Positions 53,605-64,000 of a stretch of DNA of 64,000 nt are shown here, one piece after another. The notes under the pieces were generated by a model, which saw only the letters and a program-made list of their open reading frames with translations, ran no database searches and was not told where the DNA came from. Numbering within the stretch: position 1 is the stretch's first letter; each line of letters opens with the position of its first letter. This DNA is from Hippophae tibetana (lineage: Eukaryota > Streptophyta > Magnoliopsida > Rosales > Elaeagnaceae), in NCBI GenBank assembly GCA_037013495.1, contig CM072805.1:41039169-41103168 (forward strand), read 5' to 3'. A program made the translations under genes and the position numbers.

Positions 53605-54054
53605 TTAAAGTAGCAATCAAATCAATTACAATTTCAAATGATAAATCATAATAGATAAAATAGAAAAAATTACTAAGCATTATATATACAACCCTAAGAA
53701 TGCAATTTCAATTCTAACTAGATATAATTCCTCCAATGTCAAATTCATATTCCATTACCATCCATCTATCAATTTATGTATCATATTTTACAACTATATT
53801 ATAATCATAATTAATATAAAAATTTCTTATTAGATATAATTATATTTATCAATAATTATATGAAAAATTATTTATAATTTATCAAAAACAAATAAAAAAT
53901 ATCATAATTATAATTAACATAATAATCTTTTATTAAAATTGATTATATTTATGTATAATTATATACAACATCATCTATAACTTATATAAAAAAAATTAAT
54001 GATAAATAGAGTTTTATAGATAAATAATATATAACAAAAAGTAGTTGGCATAGG

Positions 54055-54234
54055 ATGGCTCCCCTAGTCCTTGATGTCAAATGGAAAGAAAAGAAATTAA
54101 TTAATAGGAGTGAGTGTGGGACTAGCGATGATACTTGTTCAGATGTCCCTTTTGATAGGTTTTTTCAGTGCAAGTGGCCTCAGATTTCCATTATCAGCAT
54201 GTCCTTTCTGGATTCACCAATTGATCATCAATAA
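54055..54234 (+). CDS. Unrecognised 59-codon reading frame
   Basis: An ATG-started frame (MAPLVLDVKWKEKKLINRS, then ECGTSDDTCSDVPFDRFFQC, then KWPQISIISMSFLDSPIDHQ and TAA) stands out from AT-rich surroundings by its balanced codon use, including Trp, Cys and Pro. It starts about 450 bases beyond the Copia 5' LTR. I do not recognise the family. It has no signal peptide, no membrane segment and no clear repeat. It could be a short protein gene, the first exon of a larger gene whose later exons are not evident, or a fragment of a host gene. No donor site was convincing near its end. Confidence 0.35.
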   Translation: MAPLVLDVKWKEKKLINRSECGTSDDTCSDVPFDRFFQCKWPQISIISMSFLDSPIDHQ

Positions 54235-55478
54235 TTGTTATGTGTATAGGGCGTTGGCATCAAATGCGTGTGAGTTTTGAAATTTTAAGTAAACAAAGTT
54301 AATTAATTAATTAATCATGCAATATATATAATTGAACTTGGTTTTGTCATTTTGTAAGTAGTCAAGACTCAAGATTCTTCAAGGTTGCTCTTATATATAT
54401 TAGACAAAATTAATTGCATTATTAGATCACACAATAACAGTAACTTTTTTATTTTTTTATTTTTTTAAATACGTGTTTAAGTAACTTTATTTCTTTAAAA
54501 TACTTATTTAATTTTAAGTATAAATTGATTATAAAATTAAAAATAAAAGTTATTAAAAAAGAATAAAAAACATCTCTTGTTTGGTGTTATTGTTATAATT
54601 AATTGAATGCCTTAAAGTAATGGCTTAACTAGCACTCTAGCGGGCCTATCATTCTAGTAGCTATTTGATATATATAGTGCTTCTTAAATAAAGGTTTGAG
54701 TCTCTTTTTCAAGTTACAGAACACAACAATTAGTTTTTAATCTAAGAGAATTTGATAAAGAAAATAGAAATAGAAGTTAAAAACATTTCTAAAAGGAAAA
54801 GGAAAAATAAAAATACTTAGAAAATAATTTTTTGTTGTGTCGAATTTCAACCCAAAATATTAATATTTAAAAAAATAATTTATTTAAATTACATATTAAA
54901 TTCACAATATTGAGAATCGAATTATATCTTATAATTCTTAAATTTTTATTTTTAATAATAACTCAATATTTTTAATTTAAGAACAAAATAAAAATTTAAG
55001 ATTGAAGTATAGAAATTAAAAAGAATTTAAAGATTGAACCTAAGTATAAATTTGGATAAAATTTAGGGATTGAATTTATAGTTAAACCAACTTTTAAATA
55101 TTTTGTTATAGTTATAAATGCTAATGGCAATAAAACTTTTAATGAAGCTTTTCAAATGAATTATGATATATATATATATTAAAAAAAACATATACATATA
55201 TTTTGCCATTTTCTTTTCTTAACTTTCAGTTGCTTTATTTTCAGCGTTTTTTTATCAGAGAAAAGAAAAAGGATAAGAAATGACATCAAAAGTTAAGTGA
55301 ATGGGCTAGGTAAGCTATAATAGGTGTTAATTTTTCAGAAATAGCTATGTACCTATTTTTGCAGAGTAGGGTACCATGGCCCATATAACAGGCCCATAAA
55401 TGAAATTGTCTCGTGTGATCGTGAAAGGAGTTAGAGTACTGAGGTCCAAACAGTCCAATATCTATTAAGAGTAAAAAA

Positions 55479-55508
55479 GAGAGAGAGATAGAGAGAGAGA
55501 GAGAGAGG
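55479..55508. repeat. (GA)n microsatellite
   Basis: A near-perfect GA run with a single interruption (gagata). Confidence 0.9.
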
Positions 55509-55811
55509 AATGGGGATGTGGAGTGAGAGCGATAACATATTAATAAGTTGGGTAATATGCATGATACTTTAATTATTCATTATATAAAATAAAATAAAAA
55601 CATATGATGTAAAATAATAATAATAAGAACATTTTCATTAACATATAGACTATACATTAAATTGTGATAAGAACATTTTCGTTAAGGTTTTTTCATTTTA
55701 TAATTATTTAATAATTTTATTTTAATTTTTTATCTTTGAAGTCATATATAATTAAAGTATGTAATTTTATCAAAAATGTATATTTTAATCTTCCATCTAA
55801 AGTGTATATAT

Positions 55812-56065
55812 AAACTTAGAAACTCAAACTTAACTCTGAACCCAAAAATCGTGAGTTAGATGATTGACCAGATTTATAAACAGCACTACTGTCTTACTCT
55901 TAACCAATGCGGGACTTAACATCCCCCTTCACATCAACTAAAGTACGGATTTATGGCACAAGGATCTGATACCAACTTAGAAACTCACGTCTAACTCTAA
56001 ACACAAAAATCAGCTTGTGAGTTAGAGACTTATCCAAACTAATAAGCAAAATATGAGACTTAACA
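55812..56065 (-). mobile_element. TRIM-like element (terminal-repeat retrotransposon in miniature)
   Basis: Two related direct repeats, about 55812-55921 and 55974-56065, begin (minus strand) TGTTAAGTC and end TTTCTAAG. They flank a short core of about 50 bases with no coding capacity. Next to the inner edge of the 56 kb repeat, the minus strand reads TTGGTATCAGATCC, a Met-tRNA primer-binding-like site. TATAT borders both outer ends and may be a target-site duplication, though AT-rich sequence makes that weak. Small relic of an LTR-type element. Confidence 0.75.
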
Positions 56066-56070
56066 TATAT

Positions 56071-59000
56071 GATCATTTAATTCTTTAAAATTCAAATAAA
56101 GTTCAATAGCATTTTTTAAATGTAAATTTGAAATTTTAAAAAATAATATCAAAAAAATAAAATAAAAATAAAAAATTAATAAAAATATTTAGTTTTGAAA
56201 AAAACTCAAAAACATAATTTATATTTGAAATAAAAACAATAATTTTATGTGTGTTTAAATTTTATTTTATATTACATTTTTTTCCAGAATTTAGGAGAAG
56301 GATGATTAGAACTAGGTAATTTTTTAATGCCTATTTGCTCGTGCTTCTTTTAAAAGTAATTTTAGACATAATCGATTTTAAAAAAAATCCAATAGGCACT
56401 TCTTTGAGCAAGTAAAAGATATGTTATGTGTCTTGATAGCCGTATTTTTTTTTTTCATATTTGATCACGAAGAAGTTTTTTTTATTATCAAAGTGTTTTT
56501 ATAAATTTCTAAAAACATTCTGTCATTCCTTTAATCATTTTATTATCAAACACTTTTCTCAAAAAATTAAATTTCATAAAAAAATACCATAAAAGAATAA
56601 AAAAGAAGATAAGGATAGGCATGTAAATTTGGCTTGAATGATTATACATGATTTGACTCACTTTTGAAAGCTCAATTATGTTTGAATAAATTTGATTTGA
56701 ATCTAATCGTACCAATTTAATTATCAGATTTACTTCAAATATTTTTACTATGAACTCGATTCGATATCATTATAAAATTTAGGTTATTTTTAATTTTATA
56801 AAAAAATTATGTCTTTGAAATATCTTGTGGCATTATTTTATAATTTTTTTACCATATATAAACTCAAACATTGATTTAAGTTAATTCAAAATAAATAAAA
56901 AATCAAGCCAAAATTTATGGGAATGTTCTAAATGGAGCTTTGAGTTTGTAATTAATTTAGAAACCACAATTTAAAATGGTCTAAAAATTTATACTCTTAT
57001 AATTTTCAACTTAAATTTATTATGAACCCAAAGTTTAAGCTTAGAATAACCCAACTCATCCAAATTTATATTCATAGGGATGTTAAATTAAAATATTTTG
57101 AAGAATTAGCGTGAAAAATGTCTCAAAAGTATAACTTTTGTCAATATACAAGTTATTTATATATGAGTTAGGTCTAGGATTTAATTGGAGAGAAAATGCA
57201 AGTTGAGTATGTCATTTTCTACGAAGATAAAGCCTCTAGTAAAAGACTTCTTTTCGTTACTTTATATCCAAAATAGTTATGGATGGATGAAAAAAATTTC
57301 ATAGCAAAAGAACCTCCATCATGACAAGCCTTTTCTATCTATTTCACTTGGTTGAAGCCTTGAAGGGACTAGTCATCACTATCCCACGTTAAATTATAAT
57401 TTCCAATTTTTATCTAAATTGCTACTCCGATCCTTCAAATGCATTAAAAAAACAGAAGATTAAAAGGAAATTAAGAACAACCTAATTTATTGTATACATA
57501 TCATGTATTATGGATAAACATTGATAACTTCTCTAAAATTTGGTTAATTATCAACTTAGCACTTAAAATTATTATTTTCTATCGATTACCTACCCATTTT
57601 CAAAATTATATATCAAAGAAATCCTACCAACATAAACAATATTATGTTCTAAGTATATTCCACTCCGAAAATAATATTATTTTATCTAATAGTGATATTA
57701 TTTTTAATGTTAAGTGTATAATGATTTATTAACCAAACATTAGAGACTTCATTGATATTATTAACCTATCTATTATTATACTTTTTTGAATGCTAACTTT
57801 TTTTTAAACAATAAGTTGATTTGAATTTCTTACCTTCTGATAACAATCTCATTTTAAATGTTAACCACATGTATAACTCTAATTGTATATGGTACTTTTG
57901 GGTATTATATATTTTAATTTAGTGTTATTTTATCATTGTATTTTAAAATATTTTAATAATTTATTATTAATTTTTTTTTATACAAATAATTTTTTAAATA
58001 AAATTAACTATAAATTCTTTTATATTTATAAGAACACACGTAATATAAACAAACACATGTAATCTACGTGAATAACTAGCTTTGCATAATTGAGATTCAA
58101 CCCTTAAACTTTCAATATATCCCAATTATATATTATTATATCTAGTTTTTATAAAATTATAACTAACGCACTCCACTTAATTTAACATTTTTTCAATTAT
58201 ATCTTTGCCAAAGATCTGACATCTTACCCAATAACATTTTATTTTATTTTATTGCTAAACAGTAAACACATATCACCAATTACAGGAGCGATATAGCCAT
58301 ATGTTGTTGGTTAATTAGGACCAATACATACATACTTTTTTTTTTTTTTTTATATAAATGTTAGATCATATTTAATATATAATATTTTTTTAATTTAAAA
58401 TTTAAATTCATATTAAGTGTAAAATCTTTTAAGTAAATTCAGTTTTTTAATTCAAATTTAATAAAATTATAATAAACTTTATATTTTAATATTATTTATT
58501 TAAAAAGTTATATCGTCAATTTTTTTAATTTTTTAATTTACAAGTTTATTGTATGAAATTTATATTATTAATTATTTACTATTTCACTTTCTGAGTTTTA
58601 AAGGTAGTTTGGCAATTACATCTCACCAAGCAATTGACTGATAAATGAAATGAAAATTTTATCCATTAAAAAAAATGGTGGACGTGAAAATTTGCTCAGC
58701 CAGCCTATGAATAATTTTATAGAAAAAGGTTAGACAAATTACTTAATACTTTAATTTCTTATATTAAAAATAATATTATTTAATTTTTTTAGTTTTATAA
58801 AAAATATATAATTTAAATATTTCTAAATTAATTTATTAGTAATTTAAATAAAACTGATGACGTGGCCATTCTCACTACTAGGAAGTAGGCAGTAGCTATA
58901 TAGCTATATCTTTTGGCTTTTGTACCTGAACTGTCAGACTGAATATGATCAGATCAGGGATGACAACTAAACTAAGAATTGCTAACTCAATAATTAGCAA

Positions 59001-59690
59001 CTGTACCACTGGACCCTCACGTGATATGACATATTTATTTAATATTTCTAAATGTTTACATATCTTAAAAGCAATGCAACAAGTTACTTCAAATATTAAC
59101 TAAGTTGTTATACATTACTGGTGGTTACTTTACAACGTTTTCATACAATTTTTTTTTTCAAAATAATAATAATATTATTATAATAAAAATATATAAAATA
59201 TTTATTTTATCTTTTATATTAATTATATTTTAATAAAATATTTTTATATTAATCCTCTTACTATCACATGTTACAATTTATTTTAAGGAAAGATGCTGTG
59301 AGAACCAACTTATTTTTTGACGAATACAAAGTTACTCATACAATTGGCTTGTATCCTTATCCAAAAGTTAAATATATATATATATTGAAATAGATTTTTG
59401 TGTTTATTATATTCTTATTATATCAATAATAAATTAAAAAAATTATATCTTAAGATATTATTATATGAAAAATATTATTTACGTATAATAATTTTTATTT
59501 TAAAAATATGAATATATTTAAGAAAAACACAAACTAGGTATGTTCCAAAGGTATTTCATAAAGAAAAGTCATAAAATATACAATTAAAATAATGTAAACT
59601 AATTAGAATGTCAATAATTATAATTGTTTGATATTATACATATACATAGTGATTTATGATATCTCGTTACTATATATTAACCTAATGAAG
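56071..59690. other. Gene-free AT-rich stretch
   Basis: No coding signal. Plus- and minus-strand frames of 60 to 80 codons here are composed of Ile/Asn/Lys/Tyr-rich chance translations. Confidence 0.6.
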
Positions 59691-61290
59691 ATCAAGACCA
59701 AATAAAAGTCAAAACTTCATGAGTTTGAAGCTTTATAACATGAAGCAACATCGTCACCTTACATTGTTCTAATGACTTGAGTGACCAATACAGAGGCACT
59801 CAAGCGAACAATATAAAATGCCTTATTTATGTAAATGTTTATGATGATCTAGTTAATACGAATTGTATTGTATGTATTATGGTTGCTTATATGAGAGTTT
59901 CTACCCATGTAATCCATATAACTGTATAGGTGCTATATATAACCCTTTAATGAGGAGAATATATGATATGTTCTTTTATCAATATTTTCTACTTCTCACT
60001 AAAAATCACTAGAATTCCTAACATGTTAAATTCTCTAAACAATTAGCATCGTCTGTGGGAACTTAAATCTTTCCAGTCCATAGTTAGAATTTGAGACCCG
60101 ATATCTTATCTTCAAGAGAATTAACTTATTTTAGGGATAACTACATTACACGAAATGAACAACCTATAATTACCTATCGAACAAGTTGATATTCTTACTC
60201 GTCTAGCGTAAGAATTTGACCTCAATGATCAGACGTATGTCTCTTCACCCATAAGGTCGTTACAAGATCGCAAACTAACTATGCTCACCCTTTAGTCAGT
60301 GAAATTTTCGAAATTCCATCTCTTTGTGATGCGACCAGACCCACTAGAATAACTCATCATCCCATTAGTTCGTTGAATTATAGTTCTAAAAGTGCTTTCC
60401 TTGAAAAAGATGCAATGATGCAAAGTCTTCAAAGACAAATAAATGAATTGCAGTAAGCTTTCACCGAATCTCAAAGAGATAATAACAAGTTAAGGTCCCA
60501 ATTGGAAAGGAAAGAATACTCAGAGGCTAAGAGTTCATTTCATATGCCTAGCCTATTGATATTGGATAATCACCCAACTAGGAAAGGACATGGATCACAT
60601 ACTCCGTATCCAGGAAAACAAGCAGAAGTTGTAAAATAATACCCCCATATAGCTCTAAATCCCAATTTTATTCCAGGACCTCCTCAGACAAATCCACCAA
60701 TTCACGAGCATGTAAGGCAGCACACATCCCTTCCAAAACCCACACATTCAGGTCTAAGGAATGCCACAACTATAGGATTTCCAACCTTATTATATGAATC
60801 GAATGATGTCTTAGACAAAAACTTAAAAGATATGGAGGAGAATATGTGGGCCAAAATGGTAATATCGAAACTGTTTGTAATTAGTTGTTGATGTCACCTT
60901 TCTCAGATGCCCTCAAGTTAACATTACCTCTCCTAAAATTTAATGCTTCTAAATGCCCAACTTATAAGGGGATAAAAGATCTGGTCGCTCATGTACTCGA
61001 GTTTAAGATGGTCGTGGCTATTATGAGCCTTCTGGAGAACAAAGGAAAAGTGATGTATTGAAAATTATTTGCTACTACTTTCTTAGAAACAATGCAACAA
61101 TGGTTTGTAGAATTACCTCTCAAAAGTATAAATAGCTTTGATGCTCTAATAAAGGTGTTTATTACTAATTATGCATGCAACAAGTTTATAAGGAAGGAGT
61201 AGCAAGTATGATAATCCAAGAGGAGGAAGAGACAATTAAAGCTTATATGAGGTGGTTTAAGACAAAAAAAATGGGAATTTCTCAATGTTA
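59691..61290 (+). mobile_element. Gypsy (Ty3-type) LTR-gag fragment
   Basis: A ttagcatcgtctgtggga motif at 60043-60060 matches the primer-binding-site region typical of plant Gypsy elements (TTGGCGCCGTCTGTGGGA). The preceding few hundred bases (from about 59690; left edge uncertain) have LTR character, with tatataaccc at about 59935. Downstream are a coiled-coil-like stretch (LRSQLERKEYSEAKSSFHM) and a Retrotrans_gag-like region (LPLLKFNASKCPTYKGIKDL, TTFLETMQQWFVELPLKSIN). No pol or second LTR was found. Old, truncated fossil. Confidence 0.75.
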
Positions 61291-62106
61291 TGAATATATA
61301 TTAACTTAGGTTGTAAATTATTGATTTGTTTTAAATAGTGAATTACTTGTTGTTGAGTGGTTGTTTTTAAGTAATCCGAGGATGTTGTCACATAGGAGCT
61401 GGATCCTATGTAGGTTTACATCGTTATATACTGTGTTATGTATGATTGTATGTTGTTATAGTACAATCATCATTTATCGAATATATTCATAAATAAAAAA
61501 TCTTGAAGTGATTGTAATTTTTTTATAGCTTTTCAGTATGTTGCCTGATTTATATGTTTTATGATGTTTGCCTTGTTAATGCATATTACTAGTCTAGACA
61601 GGAGTCTATGAGACACATCATCACTAATGTATTTATGACATATTATTCTTTCTTAGGTTAGCTATTTTGAAGCATATTAAATAAATCATATTGTTTTTAT
61701 TGTATATTTCGTTGTACTAGTTGCTTAATTCATATTGTAAAGTTTATTTGATTGAGTTGGAATAGAGCTCGTGAAAATATAAAATAGATTGGGGTATCCA
61801 TCCCTCGTATATGTCCTGGTTGTTTATTGGATCGAAAATATAATTCACGTATATGCAATTTTTTTTACGGATGAAATTTTAAAAACTCACAAGTTAATTC
61901 AAGATTTTAATAGTTTGTTCATCTCCAGATCCATGGAGAATAGTCCTATCTGGTGTTGATCACAAAAATTGATATCGACATTACTTATAAACATTACATT
62001 AGTTATTAATTAATGTATCACTCTTTTTATATACTACCAAAATCACACCAAATATCGTTTGCTAAAAAACAATCCTCCTAATTCGAGTATATTGTTTTGA
62101 CTAAGA

Positions 62107-62224
62107 GAGAATTTTTAAAATAAGGGATCGAGTAGAAGGTTTTAACTAGGAAAGAATTTTTAAAACAAGGGATCACTAGAGTAGAAGGTTTTAACTATGA
62201 CAGAATTTTTTAAACAAGGAATTA
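62107..62224. repeat. Tandem repeat, about 48-base unit, two and a half copies
   Basis: gaatttttaaaataagggat, then agtagaaggttttaacta, is repeated at about 62154 and partly again at about 62203. The repeat unit is non-coding. It sits about 100 bases from the exon-like segment at 62319. Confidence 0.8.
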
Positions 62225-62318
62225 TTTGTTAAAGGTGACTTTGACCATTATTGTGGTTACAATTGTGAGGGATATAAAGCAATTATCACTAGATACTTGT
62301 AACATTAATCAAACTTAC

Positions 62319-62623
62319 CATTGCAGCTATAAGGGATGAAGTCTGAACATGGCAAGCACAAGGCAGTGCTAAAGCCTGACTCTAATTTATATTGATCCCT
62401 AGTGATGAGCCACCACAATTAAGGACCTCATGTACGCAAACACTTTGGTTGCAAGCGGATCGACAATGCTTGCAAGCAATTGGAAGAGGGTGTAGAGGAA
62501 TTTCCTGTAATGTACGTAATAGAGGCAGGGTGACATGCTCACTATCACATTTGTACAACTTCGCCCACATCATTAACACCGTGACCAAAAATAGAGATAT
62601 CTCCATCCCGTGTGCCATAAATT
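62319..62623 (-). pseudogene. Exon-like segment of unknown gene, Cys-rich translation
   Basis: On the minus strand this block is bounded by a good acceptor (acattacttcag, exon from 62623) and a canonical donor (AATG|GTAAGTTT, exon end 62319), and its base composition is balanced compared with the flanks. One frame starts ATG at 62618: MAHGMEISLFLVTVLMMW, then LPLLRTLQEIPLHPLPIACK, then HCRSACNQSVCVHEVLNCGG. It meets TAG at 62384-62382 and then continues open to the donor (SQALALPCACHVQTSSLIAAM). The Met-rich start could be read as a signal peptide followed by a Cys-rich peptide. The splice borders instead suggest an internal exon with one stop, hence a relic. Family unknown. Confidence 0.35.
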
Positions 62624-62639
62624 CTGAAGTAATGTTTTG

Positions 62640-64000
62640 ATATCTCTAAATGAATAAAATTAGTTGTTTTAATGTTAATTTTTTTTTCTTTTTTATAGGA
62701 AATTAAATGATATAGATAAATGGACATTGTTAATGTCATATTTGGGTGACCACCTCTTCCTACTTTATTGAGGAATTAAGCTAAAGCGTATACAAAAGTG
62801 TTTTATATAGTCAGAAAGACTTATTCATCAAGGGTTTGGTTGGTTCCCCTAATACTTGTATGTCTACCTACCTAGACAAATTTCAAAGTGCTTCTTGAAT
62901 TATATGGATTACCCTTTCAATGTGTTTTGAGTTAAGCTTCTACTTTTGGTTGCTTAAGATTAAAATTGTTGTACTTTTCGGTAAAATTAGAAACTGCCAA
63001 AACTTGTAATTTCTGCCCTTATTGTCATACAAGTCATATCTTAATTTTATTTATTTGAAGAAAATATAAATTAAAGTGAGAGATTGGAACTTGGAATTTT
63101 TGACATTTTGCCAACAAAAGTGTGCTTACTAAATCTATTTAACCATTTCGCACGTGACTTCAAAATTACTGTTTTATATATATATATATAACATAGTAAA
63201 AAAATAGTTTGTCATAAGTTTTAAATAAGTTTTCTACCTTGGTGTACAATGAGTTCCTATTAACAACCCTATTTTGAACAATATTAATATGAAATTGATA
63301 ATGAATTTGATTTATAATTTATGATTATATAATTTATTTTGTAATTTTTGATTCGTTTATAAAAATAATCACAAATTATATGATTTTTTATTAGGAAAAG
63401 AAATTAAAGATCACTTATATATTGTTTATTAAAACTTTTTGATTTATGATTTATGATTTAGTTTTTTCAAAACCTAAAAATCATTATCATTTACTTAATT
63501 AAAAAAATCACTTAAAATATTAGAAGTTAAAAATCATAAATCAGATTCATTATCAAATACATCTTTAATTAGATTAATTAATGATTTGATACATGAGTCC
63601 ATGATTTAAAAACCAATGACAAGAGTTTAGAACTTGTTAGTAAACAATTTATTCAAGTTTTATTTCCTATTAAAAGTTTTGATTTATTATTTTAAGTTAT
63701 TTTTATAAATTTAGTGCTTTATGTATTTAATTTTATATAAAATTAGTATTTTAGTTGACATTTATATTAAATTTAGACAAAATAAGTTAGGACATTGTCA
63801 TGTGTGAACAATCTCTCTCTTCCTCATTTAGTAAAAAAGTAATTTATAACCTCTAAATTCAATTGCTCAAATTGAATAATCTCATCCAAATTTAATGTTA
63901 ATATAAACTATAATACCTAATTTACATATAAATGAAAACATAAAATATCAAATTGATTAGAAAACTTAAAATAGTAAAATAAAAGCAATTTAAAACTTAT
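62640..64000. other. Gene-free AT-rich right end
   Basis: No coding signal. Contents include a short (TA)n run at about 63177-63191. At 63420-63540 are many gatttatgatttatgattta-like imperfect repeats of low complexity. Confidence 0.55.

Noticed and set aside
54050-54300. Possible microRNA precursor
   Set aside because: No long stem could be drawn and no known plant microRNA sequence was recognised; an open reading frame explains the composition better.
1-64000. tRNA genes, rRNA, CRISPR arrays or a clustered biosynthetic or defence system
   Set aside because: No cloverleaf boxes, rRNA signatures, regularly spaced repeats or co-located enzyme genes were found by reading both strands; the intact genes are unrelated to one another.

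Overview
This window looks like nuclear DNA of a flowering plant, most likely a eudicot. It is strongly AT-rich. Genes are interrupted by GT-AG introns and encode plant families (an OBERON-like PHD protein with an N-terminal DUF7081-type region, an FCS-like zinc finger protein, an HSP20-like protein). The rest is decayed Copia and Gypsy elements, a TRIM, several short inverted-repeat DNA elements (MITEs) and simple repeats. I cannot name the species. No bacterial operon, CRISPR array, rRNA or tRNA gene was seen.

Layout. 1-1.57 kb: intergenic, with degenerate tandem repeats near the left edge. 1.57-9.5 kb: a plus-strand OBERON-like gene, with a probable non-coding leader exon near 1.57-1.75 kb, a long leader intron carrying two MITEs, and four coding exons (483 aa). 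A third MITE sits in its last intron. 9.5-14.7 kb: mostly non-coding, but it holds a broken HMGA-type gene copy at 11.86-12.14 kb. 14.7-15.2 kb: a minus-strand single-exon HSP20-like gene. 15.3-20.2 kb: AT-rich, with one MITE. 20.3-23.6 kb: a minus-strand six-exon gene (261 aa) of unknown function. 24.2-25.7 kb: telomere-like repeats beside a Gypsy fragment. 26.96-29.66 kb: a minus-strand FCS-like zinc finger gene (285 aa), whose zinc finger is split by a 1.85 kb intron.

From 30 kb to the right edge the window is gene-poor. It contains a decayed Copia element (32.3-35.2 kb), a Copia gag fragment (42.0-44.4 kb), an exon fragment of an alanine-glyoxylate aminotransferase 2 homologue (45.0 kb), a Copia element with both LTRs (48.1-53.6 kb), an unrecognised 59-aa reading frame (54.06 kb), a TRIM (55.8-56.1 kb), a Gypsy gag fragment (about 60.0-61.3 kb) and an exon-like segment with good splice signals at 62.3-62.6 kb.

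The four intact genes are unrelated housekeeping or regulatory loci and do not form a pathway. I found no convincing undescribed system. The most useful new observations are the hidden host-gene relics (HMGA, aminotransferase), the short unannotated reading frame at 54.06 kb, the exon-like segment at 62.3 kb, and several local duplications and hairpins.
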